Counted from the first letter of the stretch, positions 12,238-23,429 are shown. The stretch: DNA of 64,000 nt from Ischnura elegans (GCF_921293095.1 NC_060258.1:4588001-4652000); one strand, 5' to 3'. A program made the numbers and translations. The notes: generated by a model not told the origin, from the letters alone.

Positions 12238-13424
12238 TTTATATTTTCTTGTCTCTATTGTGATCACACGGCGTCAACTTTTTCATTAATTTTAATTGCG
12301 ACAAGCATAGACATGAGACTATTTTTTATCACCATAATGTCGTTTAGGTATTTAAGCAGTGTCATTTCAAACACGGAGATACGACGACTACACTTTCTAC
12401 TCAAAAACATAACGAAAGATTAACGGGGGGCTAAAGCAGTGGCTTTTTTTTGGAAGAAATGACATTTGTTGGTGCATATCTTGTTATTATATTGGAAGGG
12501 CTACGGAAGATTTTGGGAAGTGGTGAGCACAAGACACATTTGATGTAATTGTTGCTTTTAACCCTCTAGCGGGCGCGACTGTTATTTATTCACAACCGGG
12601 CGAATGGCGTACTTTTCCCATGTTATGTGCATATATGATAATACTCGATTTTTGTTAAAATTAATCTTTATTTGTAGAAATTAGAAAAATCTTGTACATT
12701 TGTAGGTGATACAGATATAAAGGTACAGAGGTGGTGTACGGCCGGTCGCCCGGCGTAATTTATACGCCACGTGTGACGGGTTCCTCTTGCTGATCTAAAA
12801 AAAATTAGCTACAATACCTCGAACTTTGAAAACTCGCAATATAGACAGTCAAAGTATATTGTAGGGATACACGAGACCATTCTAGCCCAGAATGTACATA
12901 CGATGTTGAAATCCTTGGCTTTCGAAGATTGACGTATTTTATACGCCACCACGTCTGGTCCAGGGTCATAAACTTTTATTTCATCCTATTTATTAATGGA
13001 AATTATATTTCGGAATGGTTCTTTTAGCACATAGGTACTGTGTAAGTAAACTCCCTTTGGAGTAAAGTGAATTACAAGTGTTCGAGAGATATGGCATTTT
13101 ATATTCGTTTTGTTTTCTTATTAATTATGTCTGTATGCATGTTGTTGGTCGCCGCGAGCCTATAATGCCATGTGCTCTTGCAAGAGTGGTTTCCATTTTT
13201 AATGTGGAAGTTGATCCGTATAAGCAATGAAGAAATTAACAATTTGGCGCACACCAACCCTTGCTAGTGTAGTCGTCGTATCTCCGTGTTTGAAATGACA
13301 CTGCTTAAATACCTAAACGTCATTATGGTGATAAAAAAATAGTCTCATGTCTATGCTTGTCACAATTAAAATTAATGAAAAAGTTGACGCCGTGCGATCG
13401 CAATGGAGACAAGAAAATATAAAG

Positions 13425-13496
13425 CCATCACGGAGCCTTGAACCCTGGTCCCCCGGGTGGTAGCCATAAATGCTAACCACTACCCCACCTGACCCT
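13425..13496 (-). repeat. tRNA-derived unit (box A and box B), right arm
   Basis: Mirror copy of the unit at 12166-12237, with box B GGGTTCAAGGCTCC intact on the minus strand. Both copies lie at equal depth within the inverted arms, so the unit was present before the arms duplicated. Confidence 0.5.
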
Positions 13497-13699
13497 CCTG
13501 ATGAAGGGGCGATATCATGAAACTATACGCGGCTTGTGAAAAGTACCGCATGAAAATTAATTAATTACAGCCAAACTAAGGCCCATTCAACGGAACCACT
13601 ACTAGTTCAGGGATGTGTTCACCATTCCGAAGGCCATAAAAAATACGGCATTGAAAAAGGGGGAGCAACTTTCGTGGTCTCCCCTTGTGAGTGAAACGC

Positions 13700-14333
13700 T
13701 AAAATCATGTATACTCTCGTACACGATCTCTTCCAGTTTCTTTAGTAAAAAAGAAGTCTATACACACATTAGAGGCGGCTTCATATGTATTATATTGGAA
13801 CACAACTTTTTTATCTTTCACACAGTACATGTTGAATATTTTTTCCTAAAAATACGAATAAAGTATTCTGTCATCAATTGAAGAGTAAAATTTAATAGTT
13901 ACACAATGCTCAGACAATACAGAACAAATGCAGATTTGGGGGAGGGGATAGGTTCGCGTGCCTCATCAGATTCTTTGAAAATGAACAAGATTTATATGGT
14001 TATCATTGCATTTGTTTTGGTTTGAGTATCAATCATACAATTTTGGTACATTAAATGTTGCATATTGCTCATAATCCCAATTATAAGAAGACACTGGCAT
14101 TCACAGGTAGGATATTAATTTAACTGATTTAAATGAATACAAAGCAAGCACTACCACTACGAGAACATTCTCCTAACTCCCCGAAAATAAACTCAAATGC
14201 CTTTGGAAGCATCCTTTACATAAAGAAGGCAACATAACTATTAAAATGGGGATCAAGTAGTAGAAACAATTATAGAAATATATTTATTATTATTATTATT
14301 ATTTTTTCTCCTTTTTCTTGACCTTATTTTAAT
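13700..14333. other. AT-rich non-coding, short TTA microsatellite
   Basis: No gene seen. A (TTA)n run of about 25 bases lies at 14281-14307. Confidence 0.4.
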
Positions 14334-14915
14334 ATATAAAATGATGTTTCCTGGAGTATAGGTCAATAAATTAAAAGTTAGCAGCCAACGTTTCGTTTTA
14401 TTTTAAAAACATCTTCAGGGCTATGTTAGAAAAAAAATGTGAAAAATAAACAATGGCCATATTTTTGATTTTGAGAACGCCGAAATTTTGGATCATGAAA
14501 TTATATTGAAAAAAAGGCTTTTTAAGGAAATGGTTTATATTTCAAAAACAAAAAAATTGTTGTAATAAAAAAACAGACATCGATAACCTCAGCAAAATTT
14601 ATTTTTATTTAATACATCAAAATTAATGGTAACCTAGGTTGTGGCAATACCGTAGAAACCAAATATCAATAAATGTATTCAAAGTGTAGAGGTATGTCAA
14701 AATGTTTTGTATAATGCATTCTGTTCATATATATATGTTTATATATATATTTCTATAAATAATATTGTTTATTAAAAAAAACCCGATTGCTCCTTTTTTA
14801 TGTATATATATTGTATATTGCCTAATTCTCTGCATTTTATATTGTTTCACATTTTTTTTTCTAACATAGCCCTGGAGATGATTTTAAAATAAAACGAAAC
14901 GTTGGCTGCTAACTT

Positions 14916-15341
14916 CCCCAGCAGCAGAGAAGGTTGTCTCAACGTTGTAGCAACGTTACAATGAGGAAACATACAAGTTGTCACAACGTTTCTTAAAATT
15001 GTCACAACGTTGCACAACGTTGTTTCAACGTTGTCTCAACGTTGAAGTTCCCAGGAAACAACGTTGTGACAACATTGTCAGAACGTTGTGACAACGGTAA
15101 GACAATATTGTCAGAACGTTGTGACAACGTTGAGACAACGGTAAGACAACATTGTCAGAACGTTGTGAAAACGTTGAGACAATGTTGTCACAACGTTGTT
15201 TCCTGGGAACTTTAACGTTGAGACAACGTTGACACAACGTTGTGCAACGTTGTGACAATTTTAAGAAACGTTGTGACAACTTGTATGTTTCCTCATTGTA
15301 ACGTTGCTACAACGTTGAGACAACCTTCTCTGCTGCTGGGG
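14916..15341. repeat. Left-end palindrome with CAACGTTG-type motif array
   Basis: The 426 bp fold back on themselves: the terminus CCCCAGCAGCAGAGAA at 14916 is matched by TTCTCTGCTGCTGGGG ending at 15341, and the arms of about 150-200 bp are nearly perfect. More than a dozen copies of CAACGTTG, ACAACGTTGTGACAACG and close variants lie inside. In plant En/Spm such subterminal repeats bind the accessory protein; here the same role is inferred. The open frame on the minus strand through this array is a by-product of the repeats. Confidence 0.7.
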
Positions 15342-15646
15342 GCAACAAATGATATATTAGTTTAAAATTCAATCAAGCAATAAACAAATATTAATGACCT
15401 AACTGAAATTGCAGTTATTACTCTTAGAAAACATGCCCAGAATAACAGACTGTTATACTGGGCATCATATGCAGGGCTTATCATGATGCTCTATGTGAAA
15501 AGCAGCCATTTTAAAGGGCAATGACTCAAGTCTTATTTAATTAACATCTCTTCGCTCATTAATTAATTGAAGAGGCAGGAGAGGATAATTATTTATGCAG
15601 TGAAACAAGAAATATTATAACAAATAGAAATTTATTCTAACATTTT

Positions 15647-18600
15647 TTACAATTGTTTTTCTAAAGCATCCTTCTTTGATTTTCTTTCGTGGCGGAATTT
15701 GCCATGCTTCAACCACTCCTGCACATGATTGGCAATGGCCACTTGGCTTTCCTCTCCCCACTTAGAAATCCTCACAGCACCTAGTAAGGATAACAAAGAA
15801 TCAATACTTAACATAGAGATGTGGATACATCATTAAGGTCACCACCTTCAGAGTTCAGTAAAATGTATTTCTTGATTATATTTCAGAAATAAATGTAAGT
15901 CATAAGGAATGAGAAACTTCTAGGTTCCAGATGACAAAAATGAATAATTGAAATTCAAAATTCTTGTAAAATGTTAAGTAAAGTTACTGAGATAATTGAG
16001 AATGTATTCAATTCAGAGGAGGTTTTCACCGAGGAATTTATAGTTTGAGTGATTCTAGAGTTCTAATGTGACCACACAAGATCATGAAACAACCTTTGTC
16101 ACTCATAGCATGGTACAATTAGCAATGTGACACAAATCTGAAATTTGTTTTGCATTCAGGAGTGACCAAGATACCAAGATATGAGATAGACTACTCCCAC
16201 AGGGTCCCCACTCTATTTAAATTATAAAATTCACAACTTTTTTCAGGTTTTCACGGTCTAAATGTCGTCAAATTCACGGTCTGTATATTAGGCTTTTTAG
16301 GCAGATATATTGATCATGTAACAATCATCAGCTACAATTTAACTAAAAATGTTACAAACGCAACAAATGCAGCAATGGAAGTGCGATAATGACATCTCTC
16401 ATGTCTTCACCTATCATTAGCAAAATTCAGGTTCGGCTAAAGATTGTGACTGAAGCAAAATGGAGAGAAATGGAAATGGAGAGGGTGGCAGGGAGTTGAA
16501 GTGTCTGATTTTTTTGCCAGGGTTAATGAACACGTTATCAGTTACCAGTCTTCCCATCACAGTCTGGATTTTATGGTTTCCACGGTACGGTAGTACGTTA
16601 TAAGCATAAATGTAAAAAAACTACTAGGACATCTTAGATATGCAAAACAGGAGACCTGTGATGTGTGGTTGATAGGGAGTCAGCTAACTTATCAAACACA
16701 TAATGAAGTAGGTGAAATAAATACCATTTATAACTTCCTTCAGCTTCAGCTGAGAAAAAGGCCTCTTCTTCTTAAAGCCAAGCCAGCTGAATTCACCAGC
16801 CAGGGAGTCACTAATGAGGGTCTTCATTACCCGGACCAGGAAATCCTTGGCCGAACTTCCGCCTATCAGGGATAATTCTTCAATCTAGAATTAACAGAAA
16901 TAATGACTTTAATAAAAAATAGATGAATCTTTAGAGGAAGTACCTAAAGTTTACAACTTGGAACAGCCATCAACAGCATAAAGAAATAGCAAGATTAAGA
17001 CTACAATTGAATCACAGGCCTCAGACTTAAATTGGATAGCACATTCATTAAACATACAAATTTTCTATTGCTATATTGCATATGCATGTACCAGTGCCAC
17101 TTTGTATGAAGAATCCATCAGCTTCATCTCCATCTCATTCAGCTCCTCCATAGACTCCAACGGGAATCCATTCAATGTTTCCATTGTTTCCCTGGAAGTG
17201 GAGGTAGAGGGCACCACACGTCCATTCTTCAAATCTGCACTCAACTGTCGCTGGCATTCCTCCACAGCCTTCAATCTTTCCTCGACATCCTTCACAGTCC
17301 TTTTCAGGAATGATAACCCCCTGAGAACTTCTTCCTCAAACTCTGAAAAATACAAAGCCATAAAAAATAACATAATGAATACAATCATATTTAGAGACAT
17401 AAGCAGAATTACATTTTTACTCAGGGTTGATAAAAAAAACATTTTTGTTGATTTTTTTTATTTAAATAATAATAATAATAATAATAGTTTTATTAGCCAA
17501 GAGAACCAATACAGATTAGTAAATGGTATAGGCTTCGTCAATGGTATGGATTTTATTGATGAGATTTTTATGATTCCCCATTCATCAAAAATTCAATTAT
17601 TTGCAAAAACTAACTATTTGGGCAACATATTGGAGAATGATCGTTTGCAGAAACAATAAGAGGCAACATACTCTAATACGACATTTTGTCAATCAGGGGG
17701 GAGAACGAAATGCGAATGGTATGAAATTACATATTACGCCAGCATTATATAAAATTGCCATTGGAAGTATCAAATGTGCTATATTATGCAGTTATCATAA
17801 TGCAGTTATCAACATCAAAATTATACACTTACAGCTTCCTTTTCTTGACTCCTTCATGATCTAAATCGTGATTTAAATCAAACTAATTTAAATCAATCAA
17901 CCCTGCTTTTACTTGAAAAGGGCGAACATAGTACTTACTTGTCAAATTTCTCTTCCCCCTTGGAGTCTCAGAAGTGGACTGCTCATCTGTGCCACCACTA
18001 ACGCTGCGTGCACGCTCCTTCCTGCAGCATGAGTCTACCTCATTAAAGCGAGGAGGATCAGGAAGCACCTTCTGATGATTAAGGGGAGTGTTCTCCTCAT
18101 CCTCACTCTCAGAGGAAATGGGAATAAGAACCCTTTTCCTTTTACCTCGCCCCATTTCTACATCTGAGTTGAGGTCAGATGTAGCCTCTGCCAGCACACA
18201 TTTCTCCCTTGCTGCCTTCAGTGAGTCTGCAAAAAAAACTTTGATTTGACTCTCTAAACAATTGGTTACATTATAATATGAACTCAGTGTTGCCTAGAAA
18301 CTTTTACGACTAGCTTCATGTAAGGAACATTTTAAATTATCCCTACAAAGTTTATCATATTCTGGTAATAATGAAGATGTTTCTGTAATCTTTGAAGAAT
18401 ATCCAGATAATTACATTTAGAGGATACACCATAAGGAATAAAGGGAAAATGATTAGAAGTTTAGGCCACATAATCGTAAGAACTTTCTCCTTGTTAATCA
18501 TGGATATCCTGATTCTTTAAAAGGTTGAGCTGCGATTTGACTTATTGAAAATCGACACTGAATAGAAGACACAAGTACAGAGTACATATATATGAAAAAG

Positions 18601-18814
18601 CACCAGGGAGGCTGTACTTACCATAATATTTTCCCCCCATCAATCGAGCCTTACATTCCTGCCATCCATTTTGAGGTAGCTCCTCCCTCTCAACCATCTT
18701 CCTTATTTTTTCAAGGCCCTTAATGGAAGGCCACCTACACATCCCACTCTGGTACCAGGATGAGGGCACCACCTCTACACTGTCTTCCTCGGTGAAGTGC
18801 ACAACACACCACAT
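15647..18814 (-). CDS. DUF4806-like companion protein of the EnSpm element, five exons
   Basis: Exons 18814-18622, 18226-17939, 17342-17101, 16884-16725 and 15780-15647 total 1,017 nt (338 aa plus TAA). Phases are 1, 1, 0 and 1, and every junction restores the frame; donors are GTAAGT at the first two introns, GTGGCA and GTATTT at the others, all with AG acceptors. The N-terminus (MWCVVHFTEEDSVEVVPSSW, then GMCRWPS) and KYYDSLKAAREKCVLAEATS are typical of arthropod DUF4806 proteins. An acidic low-complexity linker with basic patches (GRGKRKR) and a coiled coil (EVLRGLSFLKRTVKDVEERL) precede the C-terminal DUF4806-like block (LIGGSSAKDFLVRVMKTLI through QVAIANHVQEWLKHGKF). A possible AATAAA polyadenylation signal lies about 10 bases past the stop. 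A tttccag acceptor sits just before the ATG, so a 5' UTR intron is likely. The function is unproven; DNA binding to the subterminal repeats is a guess. Confidence 0.8.
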
Positions 18815-18954
18815 GATAACCTGGAAATAATTGTACCTATATTATTTGATACAATTAATGCCAAATGCAGTACCAAATAGTAAATTGCAATCATAAGGTC
18901 ATTGTGATTTGTCTTATCTCATAGACCTACTTGAAATTAACTCACATTCAAAAC

Positions 18955-21021
18955 TCAATACACTGTATGCAGCAAAGGGAAGACAGTCTTCTTAGAAGTG
19001 CTCTTCAAGCAAACATATTTCCTATTAATGGTTTTCAGAGGCCATACCTTCATCTGGGATAGCCTTCCTACGGTGTACACCCCAAGCACAGAACTTTTGC
19101 AAGGCACAGTATAGAAGTCACCCCTATCTTTGAACTCCCGACCGATAATCACACACTGAGAATTCTTATCCATTACAATGTTTTCTATAGCAATAATGGA
19201 TCCATTCTGTGACCCACAAACATTATCTGGCTCAGATACCTTGAGAATCATATCATGAAAAGTCACTTGCTTGTACTGGGTGCTACAGTGGAAATCATCC
19301 AGTAAGGGTCCATTAGTGTGCTGCATTTTACACACTGGTATATCACTTGCTCTAACATGCTCTGCACTGTTTGTCCCGTGCATTCTAGTCTCACTGTATC
19401 TACGAGCAATCTGTTCCAATGGCCTCCATGGAGATCTTACCATCCTTAACACTTTCTGCATAAAGCTCTCAAACGAAAATGCACTACAGTTGTCCAAAGG
19501 GCCATACCTGACATAGTCATCTCTGATGTGCAATAAATTATGGACATTATGAGACATTTGGTCCTCTCCATACAATACTCCATACGTAGAAACGAAGTGC
19601 TCCAAAAGGCTTTGAGCATAATTGAGTAAATTCTCACTAGAATTCTGGAGCAGAATTGAAAGAGCAACATGCAGACTCATAAAATTGGTTAATATATCAG
19701 GAGATATATCCCTGGAGCACAATACCACTGGACCAGTGTATAACAAGAATTGACGGAATTCTGTTGCCTTCCATCGTGCCACGTCATTAAGATTTCTAGG
19801 CTTGCGTGCAAACTCTTTCGGGATGCATTTAGCCAGGGCCTCTAGCTTCAATGAAATGTTCTTGACCACTGATGATGAGAATCTGTTAGGTATTTTTCCA
19901 CCAATCCATATTTGTAGCAAACGTTTCATTACACCATGGCATACCAGGTGCATATAATCTATTGGAATAGAATACACTAAATCCAAATCGGGAATATCTT
20001 GAAGGACAGAAACTCCCGAATGGTAATCTTCGTCCTCCTGCCGTAGAAATCCTTCATGGGTCCTTCTTGCCACAGTCTGAAGAGTACCCGGAAAACATAC
20101 TCTATTATTTTTGTACTCGCCCCTAATTGTGCACCTTGTACATGAGGAGTACCCAGAGTGGGCCTTCACCTGCAAAACAAATGCTTTTGCAGGGGCATCA
20201 CAGCATATTCCCGAAATTTCAACAGGGATCACTCCTACCTCTGGTACCTCCAAACCTGTTGTTACCAGGTGTTTGGCTTCGTTAACAAATTCTTCCAGGA
20301 AGGCATTGACACTGACAGGTTTCTCATTCCCATGGTAAACGCCAATCATGAAAACACCTGAATACTTAACAGAAAGTAAGCGACCTAGCAATAACCAGAA
20401 ATTACTTCTGGTGCTCTTAGAAAGAGGCAAGCCGTCAACACCAACTAACACTTTCATGGGGTTATCAATTTTCCTCATTCCTTGCACAGCTCTCAGCAGG
20501 CCATTTTTTAAACCAAAGTGGTGGTACTTTCCTGGGGGCATATCTCTTACTTTCAAAGACACATCAGTTTTCAGCAAAGTTCTTGGGTCAGATGGCAAAG
20601 AAGACAAATCTGGGACTTGCTTCAAGAGAAGAAGAAGACTTGATAAGGCAGAGTTGGGAATATTGTTATTAACTGCCCAATCACCCAAAGAAGACTTAAA
20701 ACCAACTGGATCGAATTCCTTGTTCGTACAGGCATCGTTATCTCCAGAATAAGCACATGAAGGTGATCCGACTGAATCACTTGCAAGAATGTCTGAAAAA
20801 GAAGCATTCAGTGTGTCTGAACTGCACGAACTAAATTCACCGACTTTCAGTGTTGATTCATTGACACACGGCTGGTCAGAATGAGACGTCACCACATTCA
20901 TGCCAGGTTGAACTTCTGCCTCCGCTTCAACTTCTCTTAAAAACGTATCCAAATCTTCTCTGGCACATTTATTCTGAGCTCTTTTGGACAACTCACTAAA
21001 GCTCTTCCTTTTTGAAGCCAT
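18955..21021 (-). CDS. EnSpm/CACTA-like transposase
   Basis: Single open exon, about 688 aa from the Met of MASKRKSFSELSKRAQNK; an upstream in-frame Met at 21039 is less likely, because the serine-lysine start is what relatives show. Counting from 21039: an acidic serine-rich head (25-110); LLKQVPDLSSLPSDPRTLL near 138; VGVDGLPLSKS (199-208); ICCDAPAKAF (278-287); HSGYSSCTRC (294-303), a probable zinc-binding knuckle; IDYMHLVCHGVMKRLL (360-375); EFRQFLLYTGPVVL; and GPLDNCSAFSFESF. D202, D281 and an acidic residue of SAFSFES are candidates for the DDE triad; this is inference. No internal stop. It lies 141 bp upstream of the companion gene on the same strand, close enough for joint transcription with alternative splicing as in En/Spm. 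Confidence 0.85.
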   Translation of the reverse strand: MASKRKSFSELSKRAQNKCAREDLDTFLREVEAEAEVQPGMNVVTSHSDQPCVNESTLKVGEFSSCSSDTLNASFSDILASDSVGSPSCAYSGDNDACTNKEFDPVGFKSSLGDWAVNNNIPNSALSSLLLLLKQVPDLSSLPSDPRTLLKTDVSLKVRDMPPGKYHHFGLKNGLLRAVQGMRKIDNPMKVLVGVDGLPLSKSTRSNFWLLLGRLLSVKYSGVFMIGVYHGNEKPVSVNAFLEEFVNEAKHLVTTGLEVPEVGVIPVEISGICCDAPAKAFVLQVKAHSGYSSCTRCTIRGEYKNNRVCFPGTLQTVARRTHEGFLRQEDEDYHSGVSVLQDIPDLDLVYSIPIDYMHLVCHGVMKRLLQIWIGGKIPNRFSSSVVKNISLKLEALAKCIPKEFARKPRNLNDVARWKATEFRQFLLYTGPVVLCSRDISPDILTNFMSLHVALSILLQNSSENLLNYAQSLLEHFVSTYGVLYGEDQMSHNVHNLLHIRDDYVRYGPLDNCSAFSFESFMQKVLRMVRSPWRPLEQIARRYSETRMHGTNSAEHVRASDIPVCKMQHTNGPLLDDFHCSTQYKQVTFHDMILKVSEPDNVCGSQNGSIIAIENIVMDKNSQCVIIGREFKDRGDFYTVPCKSSVLGVYTVGRLSQMKVWPLKTINRKYVCLKSTSKKTVFPLLHTVY

Positions 21022-22852
21022 TGCTAACAATTTCTTCAATCTAGCGCGGTAAAAACAAGAAGTACAATTAAAATCTTCACAGAAGATGTAGTGAGATCAC
21101 AATTGCTTCCAAACTAATTTAATGGCAAATAGCAAAGTAAATATGTCTCTTTCTACACAATTATTAACCCAAGAAAGTGCATGAAAACAGCTGTGCACGT
21201 ATAGTAAATGACGCTGCAGGCTATCTTTGAGCTGCACAATAAACGTATCCAAAAATTAAGATGCCAATGAGGAAAAGATAGGATGCTTTTTGAAGGTTCG
21301 CATGGACACAATGAACCGAAGAGATTCCGCATGATTAACCGTCCGATACAAGATCTGCGGACAGTAAGTTGTTTTAGGACCAACGCTAGACTGATTCCAT
21401 TTGCCTTATTAAAGGCTAATGATTATCCTCTCTTTCCTTTGCTACACCTTCAGTCGGGACATTTTTATGTGCACTTTCGATAAAAACAAAGGGTGTTTTC
21501 ATGCTGTAAAATATAAATTATCATTACAAATTAACAATCTACTCACCAAAGAAACTCTGCGCTTCCAACAGAAGAAAGTCCGTGCGAGCAATGGTCAATT
21601 ATATCGGCAGCCAGGCATATAAATGAAACCGAAGTCGTGGTCCAGTCAGGCGTGGGTCAGTATAGGGTGGTAGAAAAAGATACAAATCGTGTTCCAGGCG
21701 GGCGAAGGTCGAAAATATTTGTAATCTCGTAAGAAAGAGATGTCCAAAAATCGAAATCAAAAGCAGGCAGAGGTCAATATCAGCAGATGAGGAGTAAACA
21801 GACAGATTGCAGAACTTCAACACACCATAACACAAAGGTCAATGGAGAGAGTAAATAACAATCGCAAGATAGATCGATACGGGCTGAAGGATCGAAAGCG
21901 TCGGACATAGTCGAGACCTTGATATCGCTTGTAACATATCGATCGGGGCGGGAAATTTTTGTTATTTCAAATGCATAAGGGAAAGAGAAACTAATTCGTG
22001 TACACTTTTAGAGTTAAATAGGCTATGATCATTTATGAAAGGCATGTTAAATACAGCACTTTAGAGAGTTTGAACGAAGAAAATACAATGGAAGACTGAA
22101 AATGATAGCCTACGTAAGGACAGGAGGATTCAACGAAACTAAATAAGAGGTTTGGGATAGGGCATGATGGATAAAACTTAGGAGTTTTGAGTCCTGCCAA
22201 CAACAGCCAAATATTTTTTTAAACCTGTTTCTTGCGACTCAAAAAGAATATTCCTAGAGAAAATATTTAACATCCTCAATGGATGAAAGAACACATTTTT
22301 AGCACCTTATATTGTCGATAGTAACCCTGTACTCGACATGTGAACTAAATTTATCGAGACACATAGCGATCACCCTATAGGGCCATTGGCGGCTCAAGGG
22401 GTGGGCCAGGGTAAGCCCGGGCCCCTCCCAAATAAGACAGAAACATTTAAGAATCAAATCCCAAAGCTAAACTTAATTTTTGTTTTTTTTTTTTGCGCTC
22501 TTTACCCAGATGATTTTTGGACTTATTAGTAGTCGCTGAAAATATTTTAAGTGGAGATGAATGACCAAAGTCGAAACATATCGAAAAATGATGTTTAATA
22601 AGCGATTCATGAACTTTGGAAACGTTTACCCGCTGGTTATGGGCAATTTTTTATGCGTTCCTTGCCTATAGATAATTTTCAGACTTAGTTTTTTGGCGCC
22701 TTTGTTGAAAATATTCTAAGTGGAATCGAATAACGAAAGTCGGTGCATCCCCAAAAATGCTGTTTAAAATGCGATTCATGGACTATAGAAACGATTAAAC
22801 CTTTGATTGAGGAATGGAAAATCTAAAAGGCATATAAAAACGTTGTCCACAA
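21022..22852 (-). other. Upstream region of the EnSpm transposase
   Basis: No gene seen. Expected to hold the promoter of the minus-strand genes. Within it, 22381-22440 is a G+C-rich patch (AAGCCCGGGCCCCTCCC), followed by two diverged tandem copies of a unit of about 165 bp (about 22490-22645 and 22655-22810) sharing GAAAATATT.TAAGTGGA and GCGATTCATG.AC. These may be a separate repeat that hitched into the element. Confidence 0.35.
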
Positions 22853-22978
22853 TGTTGCCGAGTAACGTTGCCATGAAACGTTGTCAAAACGTTGCGTCAA
22901 CGTTAACATTACAATGTAACATTTGAACGTTGTCTCAACGTTGCAACAACGTTGAGACAACTTTCTCTGCTGCTGGGG
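22853..22978. repeat. EnSpm right terminus with CAACGTTG-type motifs
   Basis: About 125 bp with at least six AACGTTG words, ending in CTTTCTCTGCTGCTGGGG. It is much shorter than the array at the left end and has no second internal terminus. Confidence 0.65.
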
Positions 22979-23118
22979 TTTTAATTTATTGACCTAAACT
23001 CCAGGAAACATCATTTTATATATGAAATATATTTAGACACTTAATCTCATGCCACAAAGTAAAATTTGAAGGAAAATAAGATATATAAAGTAAATAGAAT
23101 GGATTAAAGTTTGATATA

Positions 23119-23225
23119 GGGATGGACGGATGCTGCATTTTTTGCAGATCCGGATCAGATCCTTGTTTTCGGAGCCGAATATTTTCAGATCCAAATGCAT
23201 TATCTAATTCCTGCTATTAAACGAA
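23119..23225. repeat. Partial copy of the 813-1256 hAT MITE family
   Basis: AGGGATGGACGGAT followed by GATCCTTGTTTTCGGAGC and ATGCATTATCTAATTCCTG match the left half of the element at 813-1256. No right end was found. Confidence 0.5.
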
Positions 23226-23429
23226 GTAATTCTTCAAGTTTATACGGGGTACATACTATCAAAGGAATGCTTTTTAGATTTTTGTAAACATTTTAATATC
23301 TTTATGAATTGAAAATCATTTTTATAGGCTTTCAGAGTTTTTTTAAACATCTTTACATGCTCAGGACCTAAACTGTTACCCTTTGGTTTGGAAATGAAAA
23401 TAGGAAAAATCTTTGGATAAACCACTGAC

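Larger units (their letters stand above)
11962..13693. repeat. Inverted pair of about 430-bp arms with tRNA-like units
   Basis: The arm at about 11962-12403 is repeated in reverse complement at about 13263-13693 with only scattered differences; for example GGATGTGTTCACCATTCCG in the right arm mirrors the left arm near 12030. The spacer of about 860 bp contains several words around GCGTATTTTATACGCC and a TTAACCCTCTAGCGGGCG site near 12560. No transposase and no clear target duplication were seen. Confidence 0.6.
14916..22978 (-). mobile_element. EnSpm/CACTA-like DNA transposon, complete by its ends, 8,063 bp
   Basis: The left end CCCCAGCAGCAGAGAAGG and the complement of the right end CCCCAGCAGCAGAGAAAG agree over about 40 bases with two or three differences. 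TT flanks both sides (14914-14915 and 22979-22980). The empty site, CTAACTTTTAATTTA in complement, is visible at about 14365-14380 and proves the 2-bp duplication. The interior holds a transposase gene and a companion five-exon gene, both minus. Class is set by the transposase, not the termini, which lack the plant-type CACTA. Both genes are open, so the element looks recent and may be autonomous; that is inference. Confidence 0.8.
14334..23036. repeat. Inverted-repeat element split by the EnSpm insertion
   Basis: The left arm (about 14334-14447) and the right arm (about 14830-14915 continued at 22979-23036) are reverse complements: ATGATGTTTCCTGGAGTATA, then GTTAGCAGCCAACGTTTCG and CTTCAGGGCTATGTTAG. 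Without the 8-kb insertion the element is about 0.65 kb. The phrase in which CTGGAGATG is followed by CGAAACGTTGG is like the terminal repeats I associate with Penelope-type elements; that name is tentative. Confidence 0.55.

Noticed and set aside
12555-12620. TTAACCCTCTAGCGGGCGCG as a piggyBac end
   Set aside because: No matching right end with TTAA was found in either direction.
15025-15279. 84-aa open frame on the minus strand at the EnSpm left end
   Set aside because: It is a repetitive translation of the CAACGTTG-type array with no independent support.
14334-23036. One single large transposon from the outer inverted repeat ends
   Set aside because: The empty site and the TT duplication show two nested elements rather than one.
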